Origin: Bacillota bacterium
GTDB taxonomy: Bacteria; Bacillota; Clostridia; Lachnospirales; Lachnospiraceae
Length of the DNA stretch: 64,000 nt
Assembly (NCBI GenBank): GCA_023391695.1
Contig: JAEWAK010000001.1
Location: 66,272 to 130,271, forward strand
Direction of reading: 5' to 3'
The translations under genes and the position numbers were made by a program. Numbering within the stretch: position 1 is the first letter of the stretch; the number at the start of each line of letters is the position of its first letter. This document shows positions 34,117 to 44,000 of this stretch, piece after piece. The notes beneath the pieces are model-generated. The model saw only the letters and a list, made by a program, of their open reading frames with translations, made no database searches and was not told where the DNA came from.

Positions 34117-34821
34117 ATGAACAGATATAAAAGAGTCTTACTGAAATTAAGCGGAGAGGCTCTGGCTGGTGACAAGAAAACCGGTTTTGATGAAGCAACC
34201 TGTATCGCTGTTGCCAAACAGGTAAAGCAGCTGACAGATGACGGTGTGGAAGTAGGGGTTGTAATCGGAGGCGGTAACTTCTGGAGAGGCAGGACAAGTG
34301 AAACCATTGACCGTACCAAAGCCGACCAGATTGGGATGCTGGCAACTGTAATGAACTGTATATATGTTTCTGAAATTTTTCGATATGTAGGTATGAATAC
34401 GCAGATTCTGACACCATTTGAATGCGGCAGCATGACAAAACTTTTCTCAAAGGACAGAGCAAATAAATATTTTGGTAAAGGTATGGTCGTATTTTTAGCC
34501 GGCGGAACAGGTCATCCTTATTTTTCCACGGATACCGGTGTGGTTCTGCGTGCGGTTGAGTTGAATGCGGACGTTATTCTGATGGCTAAGGCGGTGGACG
34601 GGGTATATGACAGCGATCCGAAAAAAAATCCGAATGCCAGGAAATTTGACGAAATCAGTTTACAAAAAGCCTTGGACTTAAAGCTTGCAGTGGTTGACTT
34701 ATCCGCAACTGTATTAAGTATGGAGAACAAAATGCCAATGCTTGTATTTGCCCTTGAAGAAGAGAATAGTATTGTGAAAGCAGTTCGTGGTGATTTTAAT
34801 GGTACGAAAGTAACTGTATAG
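34117..34821 (+). CDS. pyrH: uridylate (UMP) kinase
   Basis: About 234 residues of the amino-acid-kinase fold: LLKLSGEALAG at the N-terminus, VVIGGGNFWRG, TADQIGML-type UMP loop (here KADQIGMLATVMN) and GTGHPYFSTDT. It makes UDP from UMP. ATG 34117 is 11 bases from GGAGG; ATG 34108, three codons earlier, is only two bases from it and less likely. It is the first gene of the classical pyrH-frr-uppS-cdsA block; rpsB and tsf, which usually precede it, are replaced here by the bactofilin gene. Confidence 0.97.
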   Translation: MNRYKRVLLKLSGEALAGDKKTGFDEATCIAVAKQVKQLTDDGVEVGVVIGGGNFWRGRTSETIDRTKADQIGMLATVMNCIYVSEIFRYVGMNTQILTPFECGSMTKLFSKDRANKYFGKGMVVFLAGGTGHPYFSTDTGVVLRAVELNADVILMAKAVDGVYDSDPKKNPNARKFDEISLQKALDLKLAVVDLSATVLSMENKMPMLVFALEEENSIVKAVRGDFNGTKVTV

Positions 34822-34855
34822 CAAAAACTAAAAATATATCATTGGAGGATTTAAC

Positions 34856-35410
34856 ATGGATTCAAGAATTGAACAATACGAAAGCAAAATGATGAAATCA
34901 TTAGATAATTTAAAAGAGGAATTTTCCACCGTACGGGCGGGAAGAGCGAATCCCCACTTATTGGATAAGCTCAGGGTGGATTATTACGGAACCCCCTCCT
35001 CTCTTCAATCCGTAGCGAATATATCGGTTCCGGAACCCAGGGTAATACAGATCCAGCCCTGGGAGAGCAAATTAATCAAGGATATTGAAAAGGCTATTTT
35101 AGCGTCTGATTTGGGCTTAACACCCAATAATGACGGTAAGGTTATTCGGCTGATCTTTCCCGAATTAACGGAAGAGAGAAGAAAAGACCTGGTAAAAGAT
35201 ATTAAAAAGAAGGCGGAAAATGCGAAAGTAGCAGTCCGGAACATAAGAAGAGACGCGAATGATACCATTAAGAAACTGAACAAAAACAGTGAAGTATCAG
35301 AAGACGAAGTTAAAGTTTTGGAAGATAGCATCCAAAAAGCTACGGATAAGTTTATTGCTGATATTGATAAGCTTACCGATGAAAAATCAAAAGAAATCCT
35401 TACCGTATAA
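34856..35410 (+). CDS. frr: ribosome recycling factor
   Basis: 184 residues, the normal length. The sequence shows the RRF pattern: helical N-terminus, EFSTVRAGRANPHLLDKLRV at the domain-I start, YYGTPSSLQSVANISVPEPR in domain II and the long C-terminal coiled helices (RRKDLVKDIKKKAE, VRNIRRDAND). It splits post-termination ribosomes with EF-G. TTGGAGG precedes the ATG, 34 bases after pyrH. Confidence 0.98.
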   Translation: MDSRIEQYESKMMKSLDNLKEEFSTVRAGRANPHLLDKLRVDYYGTPSSLQSVANISVPEPRVIQIQPWESKLIKDIEKAILASDLGLTPNNDGKVIRLIFPELTEERRKDLVKDIKKKAENAKVAVRNIRRDANDTIKKLNKNSEVSEDEVKVLEDSIQKATDKFIADIDKLTDEKSKEILTV

Positions 35411-35422
35411 GGTTAAGTCAGA

Positions 35423-35498
35423 TTAAGGAAGACTCCCGCCTATTTGGCGGGAGTCTGGCTTAATCTTCTCCCGCCGAATAGGCGGGAGACTTCCTTAA
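35423..35498 (+). repeat. large nested inverted repeat between frr and uppS
   Basis: Bases 35423-35444 and 35477-35498 are 22-nt inverted repeats with one mismatch. Nested inside are two independent strong hairpins, GACTCCCGCC/GGCGGGAGTC (35431-35455) and TCTCCCGCC/GGCGGGAGA (35467-35489). RNA can form either one long stem or two shorter ones; DNA could extrude a cruciform. No T run follows, so simple termination is not obvious. Confidence 0.75.
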
Positions 35499-35530
35499 TA
35501 GGTTAAATTTCAAATTAGTTGGAGGTCTCC

Positions 35531-36256
35531 ATGGGAGATAATTTTGATCAGGAGGGTATTAAGATACCTGAACATGTTGCAATCATAATGGATGGTAACG
35601 GCCGTTGGGCGAAAAAGAAATTAATGCCAAGGAATTACGGGCATGCACAAGGAAGCAAAACGGTAGAGAAAATCTGTGAAGAAGCATACCGTATGGGAGT
35701 AAAGTACCTGACCGTTTATGCATTCTCCACGGAAAACTGGGCAAGGCCTAAGGATGAGGTGGATGCCCTTATGAAGCTGCTTCGCAGTTATATGAAGGAC
35801 TGTTTAAAAACAAGCAGCAAGAATAATATGAAAGTCCGCGTTTTAGGTGATATAACAAGATTAAACGAGGACATTAAGACAAGTATTATCGAGTTGGAAA
35901 GAGCATCGGCAGAGAATACGGGGCTAAACTTTCAGGTGGCTTTAAATTATGGCGGCAGGGATGAGATTATCCGGGGAATCAAAAAGCTGGCCATGGATTT
36001 GAAAGACGAAAAGATAAGTTTGGATGATATAGAGGAAGAAACATTTCAGAATTATCTGGATACCAGGGGGATTCCCGATCCGGATTTATTAATAAGAACA
36101 AGCGGTGAACAAAGGATATCCAATTTTTTATTATGGCAGCTGGCATATACGGAGTTTTACGTTACGGATACTTTATGGCCTGATTTTAACAAGGCAGAAT
36201 TAAGGAAAGCCTTTGAATTCTACAGTAGTAGAAAAAGAAGATTTGGTGCGATATAA
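35531..36256 (+). CDS. uppS: undecaprenyl diphosphate synthase (cis-prenyltransferase)
   Basis: About 241 residues. The catalytic Asp lies in HVAIIMDGNGRWAKK at residue ~20, with YLTVYAFSTENWARP, NYGGRDEI and RTSGEQRISNFLLWQLAYTE as the remaining signatures. It makes the C55 lipid carrier for cell-wall synthesis. The ATG at 35531 follows GGAGGT; an in-frame TTG at 35519 overlaps that ribosome binding site and is rejected. Confidence 0.97.
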   Translation: MGDNFDQEGIKIPEHVAIIMDGNGRWAKKKLMPRNYGHAQGSKTVEKICEEAYRMGVKYLTVYAFSTENWARPKDEVDALMKLLRSYMKDCLKTSSKNNMKVRVLGDITRLNEDIKTSIIELERASAENTGLNFQVALNYGGRDEIIRGIKKLAMDLKDEKISLDDIEEETFQNYLDTRGIPDPDLLIRTSGEQRISNFLLWQLAYTEFYVTDTLWPDFNKAELRKAFEFYSSRKRRFGAI

Positions 36257-36270
36257 TAGGAGGAAATTAT

Positions 36271-37068
36271 ATGTTTTGGGTCAGGTTCCGCAGTTCGGTT
36301 GTTCTTATGATAATTGCAGCCGCCACCCTTATTGCGGGTGGTAATGTTTTATTTGCTGTAATTTTAGCTATCTCACTGATTGGTATGATGGAGTTATACC
36401 GGGTCATTCAGATTAATAAAACTTTCATTGGTGCATTGGGCTATGCTGCTGCCATTGTGTATGATGTTATGATCCTCCTCAAATTAGAAAATTATAATAT
36501 GCTGCTCATCATTGTATTCTTATTACTGTTAATGCTGGCATATGTATTTTCATATCCCAAATTCCGGGTCGAAGAAATTTCCATTATTTTTTTCGGACTG
36601 TTTTATGTTGCGGTAATGCTTAGCTTTGTATATAAAGTAAGGATGTTAGACGATGGAATTTTACTGGTCTGGCTTATATTTATCGGGGCCTGGGGCTCGG
36701 ATACCTGTGCATATCTCGTGGGTACACTTATTGGAAAGCACAAAATTCTGCCCAGATTAAGTCCCAAAAAATCTCTGGAGGGTTGTATCGGGGGTGTTGT
36801 CGGAGCAGCAATTCTGGGATTTATCTATGCAAGTGTATTTAAGGACAAAATTGCCGGGGTCTCGAATCCTCAGGCCGCATATGCAATTATCTGCGGAGCC
36901 TCAAGTATTATTTCACAGCTGGGAGACCTGGCAGCATCCGCAATTAAACGCAATCATGATATAAAAGACTATGGGCAGTTAATTCCGGGCCATGGCGGAA
37001 TTTTAGACCGTTTTGACAGTATAATTTTTGTTGCTCCCGTAGTTTATTTACTATCTAATATTTTATGA
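36271..37068 (+). CDS. cdsA: phosphatidate cytidylyltransferase
   Basis: 265 residues, about seven membrane segments. The CdsA signature near the C-terminus is present: SAIKRNHDIKDYGQLIPGHG, then GILDRFDSIIF. GAWGSDTCAYLVGTLIGKHK is the other conserved block. It converts phosphatidate and CTP to CDP-diacylglycerol in the membrane. It lies 14 bases after uppS, behind TAGGAGG. Confidence 0.96.
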   Translation: MFWVRFRSSVVLMIIAAATLIAGGNVLFAVILAISLIGMMELYRVIQINKTFIGALGYAAAIVYDVMILLKLENYNMLLIIVFLLLLMLAYVFSYPKFRVEEISIIFFGLFYVAVMLSFVYKVRMLDDGILLVWLIFIGAWGSDTCAYLVGTLIGKHKILPRLSPKKSLEGCIGGVVGAAILGFIYASVFKDKIAGVSNPQAAYAIICGASSIISQLGDLAASAIKRNHDIKDYGQLIPGHGGILDRFDSIIFVAPVVYLLSNIL

Positions 37069-37155
37069 TTTTTTATGAAAAATATTACAGTAACAATTCT
37101 TATAATATAGTGTAAAATATATATTAGGTTCTTATTTCAGATTTTAACTAAAGTG

Positions 37156-37170
37156 TCTGCTTAAGCAGGA
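37156..37170 (+). repeat. short TCTGC-TTAA-GCAGGA hairpin
   Basis: A minimal form of the stem found before polC (41047-41069) and before the small minus-strand gene (48806-48826). It lies just upstream of the two-hairpin repeat before dxr. Confidence 0.4.
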
Positions 37171-37184
37171 AGATAGAAGTTAGG

Positions 37185-37259
37185 TTGAAAAAACAAAAGC
37201 AGTTTTTTCAACATCCTGATTTATACGTGCGCCAGAGCGCACAGATGGGAGTTATAATG
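37185..37259 (+). repeat. two-hairpin leader repeat, copy 1 (before dxr)
   Basis: Hairpin 1: TTGAAAAAAC (37185-37194) with GTTTTTTCAA (37202-37211). A CATCCTGATTTATAC link follows, then hairpin 2: GTGCGC/GCGCAC (37227-37242), then AGATGGGAG and the dxr ATG at 37257. Nearly the same 75 bases occur at 54284-54357, and the second part at 59674-59733. In each copy GGGAG is the Shine-Dalgarno and the element ends at an ATG. The element's own sequence is an open frame in this copy, which falsely extends dxr upstream. Confidence 0.85.
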
Positions 37260-38408
37260 AAACATATCTCTGTTCTTGGGTCTACCGGTTCCGTCGGCAC
37301 CCAGACCCTGGAAGTAGTAAGAAATAATGGGGATTTAATGGTTACTGCATTAGCGGCAGCCAATAACATAGATTTATTAGAAATGCAGATCCGGGAATTT
37401 AAACCCGGCCTTGCATGTGTGTGGGATGAAAAGAAAGCAAAAGAACTGGCATTAAGAGTAAAGGATTTACCGGTATCCATTGTAACCGGAATGGATGGAC
37501 TAATCCGCTGTGGGACAGAAAAAAATACGGAAACCGTTGTTACTGCCCTGGTCGGAATGATAGGGATACAGCCTACCATTGAAGCTATAAAGGCAGGAAA
37601 AGATATTGCAATTGCCAATAAGGAAACTCTGGTAACTGCAGGACATATTATTATACCATTGGTAAAGGAGCACGGTGTTAAACTGCTTCCCGTTGACAGT
37701 GAGCATTCTGCTATTTTCCAGGCCCTTAAGGGAGAAGAGGAAAATAATATCAGCAGAATCATTTTAACTGCTTCCGGCGGGCCTTTCCGTGGTAAAAAAA
37801 GAAGTGAATTAGAGAACATACAGGTAGAGGATGCATTGAAACATCCTAACTGGTCTATGGGAAGAAAAATAACCGTTGATTCCTCCACTTTGGTCAATAA
37901 AGGCCTGGAAGTAATGGAAGCCAAATGGTTATTTAATGTTGATTTGGAGAGAATACAGGTAGTAATACAACCGCAAAGTGTGATACATTCCGCAGTTGAA
38001 TTTGAAGACGGCAGTATTATCGCACAGCTGGGTACACCGGATATGAAACTGCCCATTCAGTATGCCTTGTATTATCCCGACAGAAGAAAGCTTCCCGGTG
38101 ACCGGATCAATTTTTTTGAGCTGGGTAAATTAACTTTTGAGGAGCCGGATTTTGAAACCTTTAAGGGATTGAAACTGGCATATCAGGCAGCATTAGACGG
38201 CGGCAGTATGCCTACCGTTTATAATGCGGCAAATGAAATGGCGGTGGCTAAATTTTTAAACAGGGAAATTAAATATCTTGATATTGTGGATTTAATCGAA
38301 GCAGCAGTTAAGAATCACAAAAAAGTACAAAAACCGTCAGTTTCTGAAATTCTTAATGCGGAAACCGAGACATATGATTTTATTGAGCAGTTAACTTTAA
38401 AAAAATAA
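37257..38408 (+). CDS. dxr: 1-deoxy-D-xylulose 5-phosphate reductoisomerase
   Basis: 383 residues starting at ATG 37257. The NADPH motif is ISVLGSTGSVGTQTLEVV. The metal/substrate residues lie in LLPVDSEHSAIFQALKG and TASGGPFRG, and the conserved NKGLEVMEAKWLF follows. It makes 2-C-methyl-D-erythritol 4-phosphate, the committed step of the MEP isoprenoid route; ispG lies nearby. The start and ribosome binding site are supplied by a dispersed repeat. The 188 bases after cdsA also contain a TATAAT (37101-37106) that may start a separate transcript. Confidence 0.97.
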   Translation: MKHISVLGSTGSVGTQTLEVVRNNGDLMVTALAAANNIDLLEMQIREFKPGLACVWDEKKAKELALRVKDLPVSIVTGMDGLIRCGTEKNTETVVTALVGMIGIQPTIEAIKAGKDIAIANKETLVTAGHIIIPLVKEHGVKLLPVDSEHSAIFQALKGEEENNISRIILTASGGPFRGKKRSELENIQVEDALKHPNWSMGRKITVDSSTLVNKGLEVMEAKWLFNVDLERIQVVIQPQSVIHSAVEFEDGSIIAQLGTPDMKLPIQYALYYPDRRKLPGDRINFFELGKLTFEEPDFETFKGLKLAYQAALDGGSMPTVYNAANEMAVAKFLNREIKYLDIVDLIEAAVKNHKKVQKPSVSEILNAETETYDFIEQLTLKK

Positions 38409-38450
38409 AGAGTTTTTTGGATTTATTTTTACTTAAAACAGGAGGTAAGG

Positions 38451-39812
38451 ATGAATATTATTATTGCTATTTTAATATTTAGTTTAATTATTGTTATTCA
38501 CGAACTGGGACATTTTCTTCTGGCAAAGAAGAACGGTATATTTGTAACTGAGTTTTCCATAGGTATGGGACCAAGGATTGTTTCCATGGTAAAAACAGAA
38601 AAAGGATATCGGCCCAGGCTTTTTTTATCCCAGCATGATTTTGAAACCACACCTGAGTGGAAAGATACTACCAAGTATTCCTGGAAATTACTGCCCATCG
38701 GCGGTTCCTGTATCATGATGGGCGAAGATGAGGTCGTGGAAGATGACAGGGCTTTTAATAGAAAAGGTGTATGGGCCAGAATCTCTGTGGTATTTGCAGG
38801 ACCTTTATTTAATTTTATATTGGCCTTTGTATTAGCTATGTTTATAACCGGAATTGTCGGCTATGACCCGGCAGCAGTAACCTCTGTGGTAAAGGATTCA
38901 CCGGCGGATAAAGCCGGTATGCAGACCGGAGATATTATAACGGAAGTGAATGGCCATAATATGGACATTGGCAGAGATGTGGTGACTTATCTGCAATTTA
39001 ACCCATTGAGCGATAAAACAGTGGATTTGACCTATAAAAGAGACGGTGCCGAAAAAGAGATTTCTTTAGTGCCCCATATGGTAAAAACCTATATGCTGGG
39101 ATTTGGCTATCAGCCGGACGGGGCTGCGGCAGCCGTAAATTCCCTTTATGAAGATATGCCTTTGGCAAAAGCCGGACTGCAAACCGGTGATATCATCGAA
39201 AAGATCAATGATACCGTCATTAAGGATGGAAATGCAATAAGCCAATATTTTCAGGATAATCCCCTGACGGACCAGTCCATAACCCTGACCTATTCCCGTG
39301 AAGGTAAAGAATCGACGGTTGAGGTTACACCGGCTTTATACAGTGAAAATTACAGTATAGGTTTATCCGTAAATACGGCACGGGTTAAAACCGATGCACT
39401 GGGAGCAATAAAATACAGTGCGGTAGAAGTGAAATATTGGATTAAAACTACAGTCGGAAGCCTTGGACAGATCATCCGGGGCAGGGTAAGCAAGGATGAT
39501 ATTGCAGGACCCGTAGGCATAGTAAGCTTTATCGGGGACGCTTATCAGGAAAGCAAAAGCGAGGGAGCATTATCCGTATTCTTAAGCCTTTCCTATATCA
39601 GCATACTGCTCAGTGCCAATCTTGGGGTCATGAATTTACTGCCGATTCCTGCACTGGACGGCGGGCGTCTGGTATTCCTCATACTGGAAGTATTCCGCGG
39701 AAAACCGGTGGATCAGGCAAAAGAAGGCTTGGTCCATATGATTGGCCTGGTTGCATTAATGTTATTAATGGTATTTGTAATGTTTAATGATATCAGCAAA
39801 CTGTTCCAATGA
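38451..39812 (+). CDS. rseP: RseP-type site-2 protease (RIP metalloprotease)
   Basis: 453 residues. The zinc motif HELGH is at residues ~18-22 in the first membrane helix, and the third zinc ligand lies in NLLPIPALDGGRLVF near residue 405. Between them are two PDZ domains (VVKDSPADKAGMQTGDIITE and YEDMPLAKAGLQTGDIIEK), more than the single PDZ common in Firmicutes RasP. It cleaves membrane-embedded anti-sigma factors and signal-peptide remnants. CAGGAGG precedes the ATG. It is placed between dxr and ispG, as is usual in Clostridia. Confidence 0.95.
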   Translation: MNIIIAILIFSLIIVIHELGHFLLAKKNGIFVTEFSIGMGPRIVSMVKTEKGYRPRLFLSQHDFETTPEWKDTTKYSWKLLPIGGSCIMMGEDEVVEDDRAFNRKGVWARISVVFAGPLFNFILAFVLAMFITGIVGYDPAAVTSVVKDSPADKAGMQTGDIITEVNGHNMDIGRDVVTYLQFNPLSDKTVDLTYKRDGAEKEISLVPHMVKTYMLGFGYQPDGAAAAVNSLYEDMPLAKAGLQTGDIIEKINDTVIKDGNAISQYFQDNPLTDQSITLTYSREGKESTVEVTPALYSENYSIGLSVNTARVKTDALGAIKYSAVEVKYWIKTTVGSLGQIIRGRVSKDDIAGPVGIVSFIGDAYQESKSEGALSVFLSLSYISILLSANLGVMNLLPIPALDGGRLVFLILEVFRGKPVDQAKEGLVHMIGLVALMLLMVFVMFNDISKLFQ

Positions 39813-39978
39813 TAAAAAGAAGCGGCAGAATCATAATAATTGCCTGTTGGGGCATTGGATTAAGTATAGAAAGAAGTATACGTGATCCGTGATTTTGCCG
39901 CATTAACCAATACCATTAACGGAAAGGTCTTATCATTACAGTATCCAAAGTAATATCAGGACTACTACAGGAGTCAAA

Positions 39979-41037
39979 ATGAGAGATAATACAAAAATTA
40001 TTCAGATAGGCAGCAAGGCAATCGGCGGCAATAACCCCGTGCTTATCCAGTCCATGACCAATACAAAGACGGAGGATGTACAGGCTACGGTCAGGCAGAT
40101 CCTTAAGTTAGAGGCAGCCGGCTGTGAGATTATAAGAAGTGCCGTTCCTACCATGGAAGCGGCAAAAGCTTTCAGGGAGATAAAAAAGCAGATTCATATA
40201 CCATTGGTAGCCGATATCCACTTTGATTACCGGCTGGCCATTGCCGCTATGGAGAATGGAGCGGATAAAATCCGTATCAATCCGGGCAATATCGGAAGTG
40301 CGGATAAATTAAAGGCAGTGGTGAATGAGGCCAAAGAAAGAAATATACCGATCCGGGTAGGTGTAAACAGCGGTTCCCTGGAAAAGGAACTGGTGGCAAA
40401 ATACCGGGGAGTAACGGCAGAAGGCCTTGTGGAAAGTGCTTTGGACAAGGTTCATATCATTGAAGATTTAGGCTATGATAATCTGGTAATCAGTATCAAG
40501 TCTTCGGATGTTTTAATGTGCATCAAAGCTCATGAACTTATTGCAAAACAGACCGTATACCCTTTACATGTGGGGATTACGGAAGCGGGAACCATAATAT
40601 CCGGCAATATTAAATCTGCGGTTGGTTTAGGAGTTATGCTTTATGAAGGAATCGGCAATACCATAAGGGTATCTTTAACAGGAAACCCTTTGGAAGAGGT
40701 TAAGTCGGCCAAGCTTATCCTGAAGACTTTAGGTTTAAGAAAAGGCGGAGTTGAATTGGTATCCTGTCCCACCTGCGGAAGGACACAGATTGATCTCATA
40801 CGTTTGGCAGACGAGGTGGAAAATTTGATCCAGGATATTGACCTGGATATAAAGGTGGCCGTAATGGGCTGTCCGGTCAACGGTCCCGGCGAAGCAAAAG
40901 AAGCGGATATCGGGATTGCCGGCGGCAGGGGAGAGGGTATCATCATTAAAAAAGGTGAAATTATCCGGAAAGTGAAAGAGCCGGAATTATTACAGGCACT
41001 GAGGGAAGAATTATTAAAAATGCAGGCTGAAAAATGA
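39979..41037 (+). CDS. ispG: (E)-4-hydroxy-3-methylbut-2-enyl-diphosphate synthase
   Basis: 352 residues. A TIM barrel (PVLIQSMTNTKTEDV, LVADIHFDYRLA, DKIRINPGNIG) is followed by the [4Fe-4S] domain with cysteines in SCPTCGRTQ and MGCPVNGPGEAKEADIGIAG. It catalyses the penultimate MEP-pathway step with reduced flavodoxin or ferredoxin. An ACAGGAGTC ribosome binding site precedes the ATG. Confidence 0.97.
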   Translation: MRDNTKIIQIGSKAIGGNNPVLIQSMTNTKTEDVQATVRQILKLEAAGCEIIRSAVPTMEAAKAFREIKKQIHIPLVADIHFDYRLAIAAMENGADKIRINPGNIGSADKLKAVVNEAKERNIPIRVGVNSGSLEKELVAKYRGVTAEGLVESALDKVHIIEDLGYDNLVISIKSSDVLMCIKAHELIAKQTVYPLHVGITEAGTIISGNIKSAVGLGVMLYEGIGNTIRVSLTGNPLEEVKSAKLILKTLGLRKGGVELVSCPTCGRTQIDLIRLADEVENLIQDIDLDIKVAVMGCPVNGPGEAKEADIGIAGGRGEGIIIKKGEIIRKVKEPELLQALREELLKMQAEK

Positions 41038-41046
41038 TAGATAAAA

Positions 41047-41069
41047 GACGTCTGCCTTAAGCAGGCGTC
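41047..41069 (+). repeat. leader hairpin before polC
   Basis: GACGTCTGC/GCAGGCGTC with a CTTAA loop and one G-U pair, 24 bases before the polC start and with no T run. The minus strand of 48806-48826 carries arms with identical sequence, placed 26 bases before another gene. Confidence 0.55.
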
Positions 41070-41092
41070 GCATTTAGAAAAGGGGCTTGATT

Positions 41093-44000
41093 ATGGGTAT
41101 GCTTTTTTTTGAAGTTTTTGACCAGTTATCCGATCTTCCCAAGGATCTGGAGAACCTTTTCCAGGAGGTTTTAGTTGAGAAAGTATCGGTATCAAAGTCA
41201 AAAGCGGAAGTCAGAATATACATGCAGAGCGGCCGGCTGATTCATAGGCAGAATATTAAAAAGATGGAGTATCAGCTTAAAAGGCAGCTTTTTTCATCAG
41301 CACCTAATTCGGTGGTACTATGGGAAAATTACATATTATCGGCACAATATACGCCGGAAAAATTATTTAACATATATAAGGACAGCATTTTAGAAGAGTT
41401 CCGGGAACGAAGCATATTGGAATACAATGTTTTTGAACTGGCAGAAATAACTTTTGAAGGGAATATTTTAATCTTTAAATGCCAGGAGAATTTTCTTGTA
41501 AGAAAAATGTCAGTCAGTATTGCTGGTTACTTAACGGATATCTATAAAAACCGGTTTCATTATGATATTACCGTCCGTTTTGAATATTATGAACCGGAGA
41601 AAAAGGAAGAATCGGAGGAAGAAGAATATGAATTCGTCTCCAGGCCGGGTGGCAAGGGCACTGAATATACTTCTTCCCATGTAAATATAGAACAGAACAG
41701 AACGGATGATTTGACCGCCGCCGCATATATGCAGGAATTAAACGAAAATCAAACGGTTTCGGCAGGGTTAAGAGAGTCCTCCAATGGAAGCAAGACATCC
41801 GGCAGCGGTACTGCCGGTGAAAAAGGTGCAAAACATAAAAATACCTATGATAAAACGAAGTACAGTTATAAAAAGACCATTAATGATCCGGATACCATAT
41901 ACGGCAAAGGGTTTGAAGGAGAAACCGTACCGATTTCCGAGGTTCAGGACGAGATCGGTGAGGTAGTAATACGCGGTAAAATTCTGAATGTGGAAGCCAG
42001 AGAACTGCGGAATGAAAAAACCATCATAATATTTACCGTTACGGATTTTACCGATTCCATCCAGAGCAAAATATTTGTGAAGACGGAAGAAGCCTCAGAA
42101 ATCATCGGCGTATTAAAGAAGGGCCGGTTTATTAAGCTAAAGGGTATGGCTTTATTGGATAAATACGACCATGAGGTAACCATAGGATCCATAGTGGGTA
42201 TAAAGACAATCCCTGATTTTACAACGATAAAAATGGACAACAGTCCGGTAAAACGTGTGGAGCTCCATGCCCATACCATGATGAGCGATATGGATGCCGT
42301 AGTGGATGTAAAGGACTTAGTGAAACGGGCTTTTGCCTGGGGCCATAAGGCCGTTGCCATTACGGACCATGGGGTTGTGCAATCCTTTCCGGAAGCCAAT
42401 CATGCGCTGAGCAAAAAGGATTATCCGGAATCGGAATGGGATAGGCTTAAGGAATTTAAAGTTATCTATGGTGTGGAAGCCTATTTGGTGGATGACTTAA
42501 AAGAAGTTGTGGTAAATCAAAAAGGGCAATCCCTGGACGGTTCTTTTATCGTATTTGATATTGAAACCACCGGGTTCGGTCCGGTTAAGGATAAGATTAT
42601 CGAGATAGGTGCCGTTAAGGTGGTTAACGGTACAATTGTTGATAAATTCAGTACCTTTATTAATCCGGAGATTCCCATACCCTATGAAATCGAAGAATTA
42701 ACAGGTATTAAAGATGAAATGGTACTGGACTATCCGACCATAGATGTGATCCTTCCTAAGTTTCTGGACTTTTGTGAAGGAAGTGCCCTGGTTGCCCACA
42801 ATGCCAATTTTGACGTAAGTTTTATAACCAAAAAATCGGAAGAACTGGGCATCAAAACGGATTACACGGTTATTGATACCGTGGGACTGGCACGTATCCT
42901 GCTTCCTGACTTAAGCAGGTATAAATTAAATACAGTTGCAAAGGCGCTGAATATCTCTCTGGAGAACCACCACCGTGCGGTGGATGATGCCGGTGCAACA
43001 GCGGAAATTTTCGTAAAGTTTGTAGCAATGTTAAAAGAGAGAGGTATGCAGGAAATTGATGAAATCAATACCTTGGGTAAATTATCCCCGGAAGCCATAA
43101 AGAAGCTTCCTACTTATCATGCCATTATTTTAGCCCAGAACGATATTGGCCGGGTGAATCTTTATAAGCTTATTTCCCTGTCCCATATTGATTACTATAG
43201 TAAAAGGCCCCGTATTCCCAAAAGCTTATTTTTGGATAACCGGGAAGGGCTGTTAATTGGTTCGGCCTGTGAAGCGGGTGAATTGTATCAGGCCATTTTA
43301 AGGGAGCAGCCTCCGGAGGAGATAACGAGACTGGTGAATTTTTATGATTATCTGGAAATTCAGCCTCTAGGCAACAATGATTTTATGATCCGCAGTGATA
43401 AGATAAATATTAATTCCCGGGAAGAATTAATGGATATTAACCGCAGAATCGTAAAATTGGGAGAGGAATTTAATAAACTGGTAGTCGCTACCTGTGACGT
43501 CCATTTTATGGATCCGGAAGATGAAATATACCGGAGGATTATTATGGCCGGCAAAGGCTTTAAGGATGCGGACGAGCAGGCGCCCCTGTATTTTCGGACT
43601 ACGGAGGAAATGCTTGAGGAATTCATGTATTTAGGCAGGGATAAAGCAAATGAAGTGGTTATTACCAATACCAATAAAATAGCGGATATGATTGAGAAGA
43701 TATCTCCGGTACGTCCGGATAAATGTCCGCCGGTCATTGAAGATTCCGATAAAACCCTCCGTGAAATCTGTTATAATAAGGCCCACTCCATGTACGGGCC
43801 CAATCTGCCAAAACAGGTTGAGGAACGCCTGGAACATGAGCTCCATTCCATTATAACCAACGGTTTTGCCGTTATGTATATCATTGCCCAGAAGCTGGTA
43901 TGGAAGTCCAATGAGGACGGATACCTGGTAGGTTCCAGAGGTTCGGTAGGCTCCTCCTTTGTCGCGACCATGTCCGGTATTACGGAAGTAAATCCGTTGT

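Noticed and set aside
37208..38056. 282-codon minus-strand frame opposite dxr
   Set aside because: It is a shadow of the strongly conserved dxr coding strand, with no ribosome binding site or recognisable family.
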